Translations under genes and position numbers: made by a program
Assembly: GCA_029777935.1 (NCBI GenBank)
Contig: JAKORH010000396.1
Span: 1 to 15,779 of the forward strand
Direction of reading: 5' to 3'
Source: Pseudomonadota bacterium
Lineage (GTDB): Bacteria > Pseudomonadota > Gammaproteobacteria > Burkholderiales > Burkholderiaceae
Length of the DNA stretch: 15,779 nucleotides
In this document: positions 6,435 through 15,431 of the stretch, piece after piece
How the letters are laid out: each line of letters opens with the position of its first letter
How positions within the stretch are numbered: the first letter of the stretch is position 1
Notes under the pieces: model-generated
What the model was told of the DNA's origin: nothing
Database searches by the model: none
The model's input: only the letters and a program-made list of their open reading frames with translations

Positions 6435-8816
6435 TCACGGCGACGCCACCGCGCGCGGTCCTTCGTGCGCGTCGGCCGGGAACTCGTAGCGGTTCTTGCC
6501 CTGCAGCTTGGCGTGGTACATGGCCGCGTCGGCGACCTGCAGCAGCCGCTCCAGATCGATGCCCTGCTGCGGTGCCAGCGCGATGCCGATGCTGGCCGAC
6601 ACCCAGCCTTCGCGCCCGCCGGTCAGGATCAGCGGCTGGCCGACCGCGTGCAGCAGGCGCGAGGCGACGCGCTCCGCATCCAAGCGCGTGCCGACATCCG
6701 GCAGCAGCACCGTGAACTCGTCGCCGCCGCGGCGCGCGACCGTATCCTGCGGCCGCACCGCGCGCTGCAGCCGGTGCGCGATCTCGCGCAGCACGACATC
6801 GCCCATCCGGTGGCCGTAGCGGTCGTTGATCGCCTTGAAGCCGTCCAGATCGAGTGCCAGCACCGCGCAGATGCCGCGTCCGGCCGCCGCCGCTGCGAGC
6901 GCCGGCTGCGCGCGCGTGGCGAGCAGCCGGCGGTTCGGCAGCCCGGTCAGCTCATCGTGATGCGCGACATGCAGCGCGTCGGTCTCGCGGCGGCGGATCT
7001 GGTCGATGTCGACCAGCACGATCACGAATTCGTCCGGCGCAACCATGCGCGCGGTGACCTGACACCACATCGACTCGGTCTGCCGGCGCGCGCCGCGCCG
7101 GATCTGCACTTCCTTGACGGTCGCACGATCCTCGCCGCGCGCGAATTCCGCCGCGCCGGCCAGCTCGGCCCAGTCCTCGGGCCGCTCGAAGTACTCGGCC
7201 AGGCCGGCGCGCGCCAGATGCGCGGGCTCGGCCTTCAGCAGCCGCATGAACGCCTCGTTGCAGCGGAGCACCTTGCCGTTCTTCACGACCGCGATCGCCT
7301 CGCCTGCGGCATCGAGCACGGTGCGCTCGACCTGCAGCGCCTCGGCCAGACGCGACTCGCGCTGCTTGACGATCGTCAGGTCGGTGACCGTTCCGACCGC
7401 GCCGCGGAACGCGCCGTCGCGCGTGGTGAGCGGTGCGGCCGTCAGCGCCACCGCGACGCGCGTGCCGTCGACCGCGCCGTGCATCATCTCGACGTCGCGC
7501 AGCGATTCGCCGGCGCGCAGACCGGCGAGCGCGCGCAGCGCCGCATGCTGGTCCACGCCCTCGGCGAGCAGCTTCGCGAGCGACCGGCCGACCAGTTGAT
7601 GCGGCTCGCAGCGGTAGATCTCGCGCGTGGCGCGGCGGCTGGCGAACGAGATGCGGAAGTGCTCGTCGCAGGCCCAGATCAGGCTCGCGGAGGCGTCGAC
7701 CAGCGCCTTGTACTGCTGGCGGCTGCGCCGTAGCTGCTCGACCTCGATCAGCGCATGCGGCGCGGCGATCGTGTCGAGCACCAGCGCGGAGGCATTCGAT
7801 TCGCCGCCGCCGTCGCCTGCGGCGGCGAACGGCACGAAGTGGCTGCGCAGCGCGACCAGCGCACCCAGCCGCGTGCGGCGGCGGTTCAGCACGTCGAAGG
7901 TCGACTGGCCTGCGATGGCACGCGCGATCGCACGCTCCACGTCGGCGCGGCTGTCCGGCTCGAGGTCGAACGCTTCGCTCCAGTGCGGCCGCTCGTAGGC
8001 GCCGATCTTCAGGCCCCAGCGCCACGGCGAGTCGCCGCGCACCTCGGTGAGGCGCCCGTGCGCATCGACATTCCAGACCAGTCCCGGCAGCCGCGCATAC
8101 ACGTCGTCAGCGCGGCTTGCCGCGGATTCCTGCGCCGCCGGCCTGCTCTCCTCCCTCGCCGTCGCCGGAGTCTCGGCCACCGGCACGAGCGCGGCGGCTG
8201 GCGGCCTGGCCGACCACCAGACGGCCAGCAGCCAGAGCGGGAAGCCGACGATGAACAGCGGCGCGGCCGCGGCGCTCGCGATCGCGAATGCGGCCGCCAG
8301 CAGCCAGCCCGCCAGCAGCAGATTGCGCGCGCCCGCGATGTGGCGCATCGGAATGCTGGCGAGCAGCGCCGCGCCCGCGGCGCCGGCGCCCGCGCCACCA
8401 TTGACGCCGGAGGCGGCCGGCACCGTGGCGAGCAGCGCGCCCCACAGAACGACGTCGGCCAGATGAAGTGCCGCCATCGCGCGCGCGAAGCCGGCCTCCG
8501 CCGGCGGCTCGCTCCAGCGCGCCAGCAGCCAGCGCAGCGCGGCCGACGCCGTGGTCGCGATCGTCCAGACGCCAAGCCACGTCGACGCACCCTGCAGCGT
8601 GAGGCTGACCGCGCCGATCAGCAGCAGCGCGGCCGGCAGGGCGCGGCGCTCGTCGCGCACGAGGCCTTCCGCCCCCCGGGCGACGCTGGCCGCATCGCTC
8701 AAGATGCGCGGCTCCGCGGCACGGGCAGGCAGTCGACCGCCGCCGCGCGCTGCCGCGCCGTTGCGACTGTCCGCACGCACCCCATGATGTTGTGGCCCCT
8801 CTTCCGAAAACGGCAA
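6435..8816 (-). CDS. membrane diguanylate cyclase with PAS sensors and GGDEF domain (downstream paralogue)
   Basis: This protein makes cyclic di-GMP from two GTP. Numbered from the longest frame (793 residues): several hydrophobic helices between about 60 and 200, a PAS-like region at about 237-350, a PAS domain at about 365-485 (LVDASASLIWACDEHFRIS), a third at about 497-610 (VLDAAGEAIAVVKNGKVLRCN), then a GGDEF domain at about 618-780. The active loop ARRGGDEF is intact (697-701), and RPQD at 688-691 is the product-inhibition I-site at the standard spacing. No EAL domain is present. The start is uncertain: TTG 8816 lacks a ribosome site, GTG 8780 is possible, and GTG 8660 has GGAAGG 4 nt upstream and would give 741 residues. 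It lies 51 bp after its paralogue on the same strand, probably an operon, although a candidate internal promoter exists. Confidence 0.9.
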   Translation of the reverse strand: MPFSEEGPQHHGVRADSRNGAAARGGGRLPARAAEPRILSDAASVARGAEGLVRDERRALPAALLLIGAVSLTLQGASTWLGVWTIATTASAALRWLLARWSEPPAEAGFARAMAALHLADVVLWGALLATVPAASGVNGGAGAGAAGAALLASIPMRHIAGARNLLLAGWLLAAAFAIASAAAAPLFIVGFPLWLLAVWWSARPPAAALVPVAETPATAREESRPAAQESAASRADDVYARLPGLVWNVDAHGRLTEVRGDSPWRWGLKIGAYERPHWSEAFDLEPDSRADVERAIARAIAGQSTFDVLNRRRTRLGALVALRSHFVPFAAAGDGGGESNASALVLDTIAAPHALIEVEQLRRSRQQYKALVDASASLIWACDEHFRISFASRRATREIYRCEPHQLVGRSLAKLLAEGVDQHAALRALAGLRAGESLRDVEMMHGAVDGTRVAVALTAAPLTTRDGAFRGAVGTVTDLTIVKQRESRLAEALQVERTVLDAAGEAIAVVKNGKVLRCNEAFMRLLKAEPAHLARAGLAEYFERPEDWAELAGAAEFARGEDRATVKEVQIRRGARRQTESMWCQVTARMVAPDEFVIVLVDIDQIRRRETDALHVAHHDELTGLPNRRLLATRAQPALAAAAAGRGICAVLALDLDGFKAINDRYGHRMGDVVLREIAHRLQRAVRPQDTVARRGGDEFTVLLPDVGTRLDAERVASRLLHAVGQPLILTGGREGWVSASIGIALAPQQGIDLERLLQVADAAMYHAKLQGKNRYEFPADAHEGPRAVASP

Positions 8817-8819
8817 CCG

Positions 8820-8848
8820 ATAGTACTGGGCGCCATCGGCGCTCGCAA
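8820..8848 (-). promoter_or_regulatory. candidate internal promoter for the downstream diguanylate cyclase
   Basis: On the - strand, TTGCGA (8848-8843), a 17-nt spacer, and TACTAT (8825-8820), each 4 of 6 to consensus, in the gap between the two cyclase genes. If it is used, transcription would begin at about 8813, past the TTG at 8816, which favours a later start codon for the protein. Confidence 0.35.
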
Positions 8849-8867
8849 CGCGCGCGCGGCCGTCACG

Positions 8868-11207
8868 TCAGTGCAGCGCGGCCGAGTCGGACGGCGGCGA
8901 GGAGAAGCGGTACTGGTTCTTGCCCGCGGCCTTGGCCGCGTACATCGCGGCATCGGCCTTCGCCATCAGGCTGTCGAAGTCCTGACCGTCGGCGGGGAAG
9001 AGCGCGATGCCGACACTGGCGCGGATCCGCACGGAGCGGCCGGTGTCCTCGATGTTGTCCGCCGCCGCGCCGATCAGCTTCTCGGCCACGTGGTTCGCCA
9101 CTTCGGGCGCGTCGATCTCCGGCAGCAACACCACGAACTCGTCGCCGCCGGTGCGCGCGACCAAGTCGTACTCGCGCAGCACGCTCGACAGCCGCAGCGC
9201 CACGCGCCGCAGCAGCACGTCGCCGTGCGCGTGGCCGAACACATCGTTGACCTCCTTGAAGCCGTCCAGATCGAGCAGCATCAGCGACGCCAGGCGTTTG
9301 CGCCGCATCGCCACCGACAGCAGCCGGCGCGCGTTCTCCACCAGCAGCCGGCGGTTCGGCAGGCCGGTCAACTCGTCGTGGTTGGCCTGGTGCCAAGCAA
9401 GTTCCTCGCGCCGCTTCAGCGTCGTGATGTCGGTGAGCACCAGGATCATCTTGGGCGCCGATTCGGCGTCACCCTCGTCGCCGACCGTGCGCGAGGTAAG
9501 CCGGCACCACACGCTGCGGCCGCCGCTGCCGGCGTCGGGCGCGCGCATCATCACCTCGTGGTTGGCGGCCTCCCCTTCGCGACCGGCGGCGTCCGTGACG
9601 CGGCGGATATCTTCCCAGTCGGCCGGGCGCGCCAGGATCTCGCGCACGGGGCGGCCGATCAGCCACTCGCGCGTGACGCCGAGCATCTTGGCGAGCGCGC
9701 CGTTGGTGCTCTCGAGCGCGCCGTCGCGCACGAAGGCGATGCCTTCGCCGGCCGCGTCGAAGATCACCTGCTGGTTGCGCAGCGCCACCCGCAGTTCGCG
9801 CTCGCGCCCCTTCAGCGCGGTGATATCGGTGCAGATGCCGAGCACCGATTCGATTCGGCCGCCGGCGTCCAGGGTCGGCAGCGCGCTGACGGTCACGTGG
9901 ATCGCCTTGCCGCTGCGAGCGACATGCGTCGCCTCGATGTCGTACACCGGCTGGCCGTGGAACACCGGCAGGAAACGGCGCAGGAATTCGCGCCGCCCGA
10001 ATTCCGCCGCGTTGAAGGCGGTCACGTGCCGTCCCAGCATGTAGCGCGGCTCGTAGCCATACAGCCCGCGGCTGCCGCGGGTGGAGACGAAGGTCAGTTT
10101 GCCGTCGTGGTCGCACATCCAGATCAGTGACGGCGAGGCCTCGACCAGCGCACGATAGCGGCGCTCGCTCGCGATCAGCTTGCTTTCCGCCTCCCGGCGC
10201 GCGGTCACGTCGACGATCGACATCACGAAGCGAGTGGCGCGCCCGCCGGCGTCGCGCGTGGAATCGCCGCGCGCCTGCACCCAGATGCAGTCGCCCTTCG
10301 CGGTGCGCAGGCGAAACTCCTCGCGGAACGGCGCGCCTTCCTCGATGTGGCGGCGGCGCGCCTCGAGCACGCGCGCGCGGTCGTCATCGTGCAGCGCCTC
10401 GGAAAAGCGGTGCGCCAGCATGAACTCGCCGCGGTCCGCGTAGCCGAGGATTTCGGCATAGCGCGCGGAGAAGAAGCGCTCGCCGGTGACGACGTTGGTG
10501 TCGGCGATGCCGGCGTCGATCGCTTCCAGCGCCAGACGCAGTTGATCGCGGCCGCGGTTCAGTTCCGCCAGCGTCTGCTCCTTGGCCGCCGCCGCTTCCT
10601 GCGCCTGGAAGCGCAGCCGCAGGTTTTCGGTCAGGCCGCGCTGCAGCCGCAGCGATGCAAACACCGCGGTGCCGACGCAGATCGCCCAGGCGAAAGCCAC
10701 CGGCAGCACCATCGGCAGCTCGCGCGTCAGCAGCAGCGCGAATTGCGCGAATGCCAGCGGCGCCGTGGCTGCCAGCCAGGCGCGCGGGATCGCGCCATAG
10801 GGAAGCAAGGCGCCAACCAGCGCCGCAATCGACAGCCCGAACTGCAGAAGCATGGCGGTTGGCGTCGGCGCGGGCAGCGCGACCAGGCCGCCGGCCCACA
10901 ACACACCCTCGAGCCCCGCGAACAGCGCGTAGCTGCGGTGCGCGGACTCCGCCGGCAGGTCCGCGCGCGCGACCTGGCGCGTGCAATACACGCCGCGGGC
11001 CAGCAGCACGCCGCCCAGCACGACCCACCAGGCCAGGCCCGCGAGCGACTGCGGGCTGCCCCACAACGTCATCACGACCAGCAGCGCCAGTCCGAGGTTG
11101 CCGATCCAGGCCAGGCGGCCCAGGCCCATCGACAGGCGCAGCAACTGGCCAGCCACGTTCGGTTCGGGCGGTAGCGTCAGAAACAGCGTGGCGGGTCGAG
11201 CAATCAC
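8868..11207 (-). CDS. membrane diguanylate cyclase with three PAS domains and GGDEF domain (upstream paralogue)
   Basis: This is a cyclic di-GMP synthase of 779 residues. It has six predicted membrane helices between residues about 35 and 185, a short coiled linker (196-225), PAS1 (about 222-336, with [21 protein letters not shown]), PAS2 (about 345-465, [22 protein letters not shown]), PAS3 (about 478-600, [21 protein letters not shown]) and a GGDEF domain (about 603-768). The active-site loop ARTGGDEF is intact (687-691), and the I-site REYD sits at 678-681. The start codon is GTG at 11207 with no visible Shine-Dalgarno; ATG at residue 27 is an alternative just before the first helix. It diverges from gluQ and is followed 51 bp later by a paralogue with the same layout. 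The sensed signal is unknown; the membrane region is not one I can name. Confidence 0.93.
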   Translation of the reverse strand: MIARPATLFLTLPPEPNVAGQLLRLSMGLGRLAWIGNLGLALLVVMTLWGSPQSLAGLAWWVVLGGVLLARGVYCTRQVARADLPAESAHRSYALFAGLEGVLWAGGLVALPAPTPTAMLLQFGLSIAALVGALLPYGAIPRAWLAATAPLAFAQFALLLTRELPMVLPVAFAWAICVGTAVFASLRLQRGLTENLRLRFQAQEAAAAKEQTLAELNRGRDQLRLALEAIDAGIADTNVVTGERFFSARYAEILGYADRGEFMLAHRFSEALHDDDRARVLEARRRHIEEGAPFREEFRLRTAKGDCIWVQARGDSTRDAGGRATRFVMSIVDVTARREAESKLIASERRYRALVEASPSLIWMCDHDGKLTFVSTRGSRGLYGYEPRYMLGRHVTAFNAAEFGRREFLRRFLPVFHGQPVYDIEATHVARSGKAIHVTVSALPTLDAGGRIESVLGICTDITALKGRERELRVALRNQQVIFDAAGEGIAFVRDGALESTNGALAKMLGVTREWLIGRPVREILARPADWEDIRRVTDAAGREGEAANHEVMMRAPDAGSGGRSVWCRLTSRTVGDEGDAESAPKMILVLTDITTLKRREELAWHQANHDELTGLPNRRLLVENARRLLSVAMRRKRLASLMLLDLDGFKEVNDVFGHAHGDVLLRRVALRLSSVLREYDLVARTGGDEFVVLLPEIDAPEVANHVAEKLIGAAADNIEDTGRSVRIRASVGIALFPADGQDFDSLMAKADAAMYAAKAAGKNQYRFSSPPSDSAALH

Positions 11208-11265
11208 CGGGTCGGTCGCGGAGGTGGCGCGCTATTGTCGCTGCAAAGTGGCGCCAATACGAGAC

Positions 11266-12174
11266 ATGGATTGCACCGCACCGCAACGCCCCGCATATCG
11301 GGGCCGGTTCGCTCCTTCGCCGACTGGCCCGCTGCACGTCGGCTCGCTGGTTGCGGCGCTCGCGAGCTGGCTCGACGCCCGCGCGCACGGGGGCACCTGG
11401 CTGGTGCGGATCGAGGACCTCGATCCGCCGCGAACGGTGGCCGGCGCCGCCGAGGACATCGTCGCGACGCTGTGCGCGTTCGGTCTGGAAAGCGACGAGC
11501 CGATCGTCCGCCAGGGCCAGCGCGGTGCCCGCTACGAAGCCGCTCTCGCGGTGCTGCAATCGTCCGGACTGGTGTACGGCTGCGCCTGCTCGCGCCGCGA
11601 CAGCGAAGAAATCGCCGCACAGTCGGGGTTGACGGCGGGCGTCTATCCCGGTACCTGCCGCGCCGGCACGCACGGCCGTCCGGTGCGTGCGCTGCGCGTG
11701 CGGGTGCCGGCCGAAGTCGTCGCCTTCGACGATCGCGCGTACGGCCGCTTTGCGCAGGCGCTCGAACGCGAGGTTGGCGACTTCGTCGTGCGGCGCGCCG
11801 ACGGATTGTGGGCCTACCAGCTCGCGGTCGCCGTCGACGACGCTGCGCAGGGCATCACCGACATCGTGCGCGGCGCCGACCTGCTGGACAACACGCCGCG
11901 CCAGATCTTCCTGCAGCGCGCGCTGCGCCTGCCGACGCCGCGTTACCTGCACGTGCCCATCGTCACCAACGCCGCCGGCGAAAAGCTGTCGAAGCAGACC
12001 GGCGCGGCCGCGCTCGATCGCGCCGATGTGCTGGGCGCACTGGAGCGCGCGTGGCGGCACCTGGGATTTCCGCGCATCGGCGCCGACACACGCGCGGCCT
12101 TCTTGGCGCGTGCCACCGAGTTGTGGCGCGAGCGTTGGGGCATGCCTTCTACAATCGCGCCACCGACGAGATGA
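11266..12174 (+). CDS. gluQ: glutamyl-Q tRNA(Asp) synthetase
   Basis: GluQ activates glutamate and transfers it to the queuosine base at position 34 of tRNA(Asp). It resembles the catalytic half of GluRS but lacks the anticodon-binding domain, and the 302-residue length fits that. Class I signatures are present: [15 protein letters not shown] (HIGH-type, HVGS at 24-27) and EKLSKQ (KMSKS-type, 239-244). The zinc site typical of GluQ is visible as C106-A-C108, Y127 and C131 (YGCACSRRD...GVYPGTCR). [10 protein letters not shown] at 47-56 and [20 protein letters not shown] at 184-203 are further family blocks. The start at ATG 11266 is set by the beginning of homology; GTG 11248 is possible. The stop overlaps the next start (ATGA, 12171-12174). 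Upstream it is divergent from a diguanylate cyclase. Confidence 0.95.
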   Translation: MDCTAPQRPAYRGRFAPSPTGPLHVGSLVAALASWLDARAHGGTWLVRIEDLDPPRTVAGAAEDIVATLCAFGLESDEPIVRQGQRGARYEAALAVLQSSGLVYGCACSRRDSEEIAAQSGLTAGVYPGTCRAGTHGRPVRALRVRVPAEVVAFDDRAYGRFAQALEREVGDFVVRRADGLWAYQLAVAVDDAAQGITDIVRGADLLDNTPRQIFLQRALRLPTPRYLHVPIVTNAAGEKLSKQTGAAALDRADVLGALERAWRHLGFPRIGADTRAAFLARATELWRERWGMPSTIAPPTR

Positions 12175-12671
12175 CACGCATCATGGCCGACGACACCGAC
12201 ATTCCCACGCTGTGCCGCATCCTGCACGACTGCCGCCGCGTCGCGGTGGTCGGCATCAGCGCCGAATGGCACCGGCCAAGCTACTTCGTCGGCAAGTATC
12301 TGCTCGAGCACGGCTACACGATGATTCCGGTGAACCCGAAGTACGGCGAGGTGCTCGGGCAGCGCTGCTATCCGGACCTGACGACCGCCGCGCAGCAGGC
12401 CGGCCCGGTCGAACTGGTCGACTGCTTCCGCAAGGCGGAGGACATCCCGGCGCTCGCCGTCGACGCGATCGCGATCGGCGCCAAGTGCCTGTGGATGCAA
12501 CTCGGCGTCGTCAACGAGGCCGCGGCGGCCAAGGCGCGCGCCGCGGGACTGGACGTCGTGATGGACCGCTGCGTGAAGATCGAGCACGGGCGACTGTTCG
12601 GCGGGCTGAACTGGGCCGGTGTCAACACGCGGATCGTGTCGAGCAGGCGGCCGCGACAACTTCCCTATTAG
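12171..12671 (+). CDS. CoA-binding domain protein, YccU family
   Basis: This 166-residue protein has a Rossmann-type CoA-binding domain like that at the N-terminus of succinyl-CoA synthetase alpha subunits, standing alone. The nucleotide loop [23 protein letters not shown] (22-44), the strand [19 protein letters not shown] (52-70), [37 protein letters not shown] (80-116) and [12 protein letters not shown] (128-139) are typical of the YccU group. The biochemical role of the group is not established. ATG 12171 overlaps the gluQ stop; ATG 12183 (MADDTD) is an equally reasonable start, and neither has a clear ribosome site. The stop is only 4 nt before the metY ATG, so all three genes are likely coupled. 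Confidence 0.9.
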   Translation: MTRIMADDTDIPTLCRILHDCRRVAVVGISAEWHRPSYFVGKYLLEHGYTMIPVNPKYGEVLGQRCYPDLTTAAQQAGPVELVDCFRKAEDIPALAVDAIAIGAKCLWMQLGVVNEAAAAKARAAGLDVVMDRCVKIEHGRLFGGLNWAGVNTRIVSSRRPRQLPY

Positions 12672-12675
12672 CGCA

Positions 12676-13971
12676 ATGGACAGACAATTCGGCATCGAAA
12701 CCCTCTGCCTGCACGCCGGCCAGCTTCCCGATCCGGTCACGGGCAGCCGCGCGCAGCCCATCTACCAGACGACGAGCTACGTGTTCGACAGCGCCGATCA
12801 TGCGGCGAGCCTGTTCAACCTGCAGACGTTCGGCAACGTCTATTCGCGCATCAGCAATCCGACGGTGGCGGTGTTCGAGGAACGCGTGGCGGCGCTGGAG
12901 AACGGCCGCGCCGCGCTGGCCGCATCGAGCGGCATGGCGGCGCAGATGACGGCGATCCTGGCGATCGTGCAGCCGGGCGAGCACATCGTCGCCTCGAGCC
13001 TGCTCTATGGCGGCACGTACTCGCAACTGGCGGTCACGCTGCCGAAGATGGGGATCGCGACGACCTTCGTCGATCCCGACGATCCCGAGAACTTCCGCCG
13101 CGCGCTGAAGCCCAACACGCGCCTCGTCTACGGCGAGACGCTCGGCAACCCGAAGATCAACGTGCTCGACATCGAGCGCGTCGCCGCGATCGCGCACGAG
13201 GCCGGAATCCCGCTGGCGATCGACAACACGATGCCGTCGCCGTACCTGTGCCGGCCGTTCGACTTCGGCGCCGACATCGTCGTGCATTCGGCGACCAAGT
13301 ACATGGGCGGCCACGGCACCACGATCGGCGGCGTGCTCGTGGAGCGCGGCAAGTTCGACTGGGGCAACGGCAGATTTCCAGACATGGTGCTGCCGAGCAA
13401 GGGTTACCACGGCGTGAAGTTCTGGGAAACTTTCGGCGACTTCGCCTACACGATGAAGGCGCGCTTCGAGGTGCTGCGCGTGCACGGCTCGTCGCTGTCG
13501 CCGCTGTCCGCGTGGCTGCTGCTGCAGGGACTGGAGACGCTGCACGTGCGGATGGAGCGCCACGTGAGCAACGCCCGCCGCGTGGCCGAGTTCCTCGAAG
13601 CCCATTCTCGCGTCGCGTGGGTCAACTGGCCGGGACTCAAATCGAGCCCGTACTACGAACTGGCGAAGAAGTACCTGCGTTGCGTCGACGGCGTGCCGGG
13701 GGCGTCGAGCGTGATGACCTTCGGCATCCAGGGCGGCGCGGCAGCGGGCGAGAAGTTCATCGACAGCCTGCAATTCCTGTCGCACCTGGCGAACATCGGC
13801 GACGCCAAGTCGCTGGTGATCCATCCGGCGTCGACCACGCACCGGCAGCTTTCCGAGGAGGAGCAGCGTGCCGCCGGCGTGCTGCCGGAGATGGTCAGGC
13901 TGTCGATCGGCATCGAGTCGGCCGACGATATTCTGTGGGACCTGGAACAGGCGCTCGCGAAGAGCGCCTGA
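12676..13971 (+). CDS. metY: O-acetylhomoserine sulfhydrylase (aminocarboxypropyltransferase)
   Basis: MetY is a PLP enzyme that combines O-acetylhomoserine with sulfide to give homocysteine, the direct sulfhydrylation route to methionine. The 431 residues match the family's usual length, longer than MetZ or MetB at about 390-400. Visible marks are GIETLCLHAGQLPDPVTGSR at the N-terminus, YSRISNPTVAVFEERVAALE (56-75), SSGMAAQMTAI (84-94), LYGGTYSQL (110-118), GETLGNPKINVLDIE (153-167), DNTMPSPYLCRPFDFGAD (183-200) and the Schiff-base lysine K208 in HSATKYMGGHGT. The C-terminal half keeps SLVIHPASTTHRQLSEEEQ. It is 4 nt downstream of the YccU-family gene and has no Shine-Dalgarno of its own, so translation probably depends on the upstream gene. 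O-succinylhomoserine use cannot be excluded from the sequence alone. Confidence 0.94.
   Translation: MDRQFGIETLCLHAGQLPDPVTGSRAQPIYQTTSYVFDSADHAASLFNLQTFGNVYSRISNPTVAVFEERVAALENGRAALAASSGMAAQMTAILAIVQPGEHIVASSLLYGGTYSQLAVTLPKMGIATTFVDPDDPENFRRALKPNTRLVYGETLGNPKINVLDIERVAAIAHEAGIPLAIDNTMPSPYLCRPFDFGADIVVHSATKYMGGHGTTIGGVLVERGKFDWGNGRFPDMVLPSKGYHGVKFWETFGDFAYTMKARFEVLRVHGSSLSPLSAWLLLQGLETLHVRMERHVSNARRVAEFLEAHSRVAWVNWPGLKSSPYYELAKKYLRCVDGVPGASSVMTFGIQGGAAAGEKFIDSLQFLSHLANIGDAKSLVIHPASTTHRQLSEEEQRAAGVLPEMVRLSIGIESADDILWDLEQALAKSA
13949..13969. terminator. hairpin over the metY stop codon, possible terminator
   Basis: A perfect 8-bp stem (AGGCGCTC at 13949-13956 with GAGCGCCT at 13962-13969, loop GCGAA) overlaps the first base of the metY stop. 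The two convergent genes metY and the helicase are only 6 bp apart, so there is no room for a separate terminator. No T-run follows in either direction. Confidence 0.25.
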
Positions 13972-13977
13972 ATCGCA

Positions 13978-15366
13978 TCAGCGCTTGGTGCCGCCGAGCA
14001 GCGCCGCGACGCGCGCGGCCTTCCTGCCGCGTTCGCGCGGAGCGGCGGCCTCGGCATCGGCCGCCGGCTCGGTTTCGTCGGCCGCCGGCTGATATGGCCT
14101 GGTGAAGAAATCGTCCACCGGCTGCGGCGCGGGCAAGTGCGCGCGCGTCAGCCGCTCACCGCGCTCGCGCCTCGGCCCGCGCTCGCGCCTCTCGCCGCGC
14201 GGCCGTTCAACGGCGAGCGGCTGCACGTCGAACTTCTGCTTGGTGAGCTTCTCTATCGCCTGCACGCCGCGCTCGTCGGCGCCGGTCATCAGCATGATCG
14301 CCAGGCCCGAGGCGCCCGCGCGACCGGTGCGCCCGATCCGGTGCACGTAGTCCTCGGCGTTGAACGGCACGTCGTAGTTGATCACCGCGGGCAGTTCGAC
14401 GATGTCGAGCCCGCGTGCGGCCACGTCGGTCGCCACCAGCACCTCGATCTCGCCCTTCTTGAACGCTTCGAGCGCCTTCATGCGTTCGTCCTGCGACTTG
14501 TCGCCGTGGATCGCATCGGCGTTCACGCCCGCCTTCTGCAGTTGCCGGGCCAGGCGCCGGCATTCGATCTTGGCGTTGACGAACACCAGCACCTGCGTCA
14601 TGCGGCCGCCGTCGGCACCGCGCGTTCGCAGCAGCGTGAGCAGTGCGTCGGTCTTCTCCGACTCGTGCGCGCGCACGACTTCCTGCGCGATCAACTCCGC
14701 GGTGGCGTTGCGGCGCGCGACCTCGATCAGAAGCGGGTCGCGCAGGAAATTGGCGGCGAGCTTCTTGATCTCCTCGGAGAACGTGGCGGAGAACATCAGG
14801 CTTTGCCGCTCTCTCGGCAGCAGGCTGAGGATCCTCGAGATGTCGGGCAGGAAGCCCATGTCGAGCATCCGGTCCGCCTCGTCGAGTACGACGATCTGCA
14901 CCTGGGACAGCGACGTGTTCTTCTGCTGGATATGGTCGAGCAGCCGGCCCGGTGTGGCCACGACGATCTCGACGCCCGAGCGCAGCGCCTGTGTCTGCGG
15001 CTCCATGTCCACGCCGCCGTAGACGGTCGCGCTGCGCAGCGCGGTCTTGCCGAGGTACTTCCTGAAGTTGTCGGCGACCTGGTCCGCCAGTTCGCGCGTC
15101 GGCGCCAGCACCAGCGCTCGCACCGGATGGCGCGCCGGCGACATGCTGGCGTTCGCCTGCGGCAGCAGCCGCTGGATGATCGGCAGCGCGAAGCCGGCCG
15201 TCTTGCCGGTGCCGGTTTGCGCCGCGCCCATCACATCGCGGCCCTTGAGCACGACCGGGATCGCCTTGCTCTGGATCGGTGTCGGCGTCGTGTAGCCCAT
15301 CTCCTTGACCGCCGCGACGATCAGCGGGTCAAGACCGAAGTGGTCGAAGTCGTGGTATTCGCTCAT
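13978..15366 (-). CDS. DEAD-box ATP-dependent RNA helicase, RhlE-like
   Basis: This cytoplasmic ATP-dependent RNA unwinding enzyme likely acts in RNA turnover or ribosome assembly. All superfamily 2 DEAD-box motifs are present in 462 residues: aromatic F10 and Q motif (GYTTPTPIQ, 24-32), motif I AQTGTGKT (49-56), Ia PTRELA (89-94), TPGR (138-141), II DEAD (162-165), III SAT (193-195), IV VFVNAK (261-266), V ATDVAARGLDI (312-322) and VI HRIGRTGR (342-349). After the core comes an Arg/Glu-rich tail (GERRERGPRRERGERL) and an acidic Ala/Glu stretch, then a basic end. The start ATG 15366 is right before homology (FDHFGLDPLI); only GTGGG precedes it. The gene lies just downstream of a tRNA fragment and an intact tRNA-Ile gene on the same strand, so it may be read from the rpoD-tRNA transcript. 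It converges on metY with a 6-bp gap. Confidence 0.95.
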   Translation of the reverse strand: MSEYHDFDHFGLDPLIVAAVKEMGYTTPTPIQSKAIPVVLKGRDVMGAAQTGTGKTAGFALPIIQRLLPQANASMSPARHPVRALVLAPTRELADQVADNFRKYLGKTALRSATVYGGVDMEPQTQALRSGVEIVVATPGRLLDHIQQKNTSLSQVQIVVLDEADRMLDMGFLPDISRILSLLPRERQSLMFSATFSEEIKKLAANFLRDPLLIEVARRNATAELIAQEVVRAHESEKTDALLTLLRTRGADGGRMTQVLVFVNAKIECRRLARQLQKAGVNADAIHGDKSQDERMKALEAFKKGEIEVLVATDVAARGLDIVELPAVINYDVPFNAEDYVHRIGRTGRAGASGLAIMLMTGADERGVQAIEKLTKQKFDVQPLAVERPRGERRERGPRRERGERLTRAHLPAPQPVDDFFTRPYQPAADETEPAADAEAAAPRERGRKAARVAALLGGTKR

Positions 15367-15373
15367 CGACCCA

Positions 15374-15431
15374 CACCGAGCGGTATTCGCAGAGGGCTGG
15401 TGGGCCCCCTGGGAGTCGAACCCAGCACCAA
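15374..15431. repeat. 58-bp direct repeat, copy 1 (tRNA-Ile 3' fragment plus flank)
   Basis: This copy is identical to 15503-15560. On the - strand it contains the last 34 nt of tRNA-Ile(CAU) (one base of the anticodon stem, variable region, T-arm, acceptor 3' strand, CCA; 15431-15398) plus 24 nt of downstream flank. It ends 7 bp before the helicase start codon, with no intact 5' tRNA half in front of it. It could be an attachment-site duplication or the remains of a duplicated tRNA gene. Confidence 0.9.

Noticed and set aside
7755..10130. 791-codon open frame on the + strand opposite the two cyclase genes
   Set aside because: It is antisense to both GGDEF genes, is Arg/His/Gln-rich with no recognisable domain, and crosses the intergenic gap. 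Such frames are expected opposite GC-rich coding DNA.
11208..11265. Promoter for gluQ or the upstream cyclase in their 58-bp divergent gap
   Set aside because: TATTGT and ACAATA-like strings exist, but no -35/-10 pair with normal spacing was convincing for either strand.
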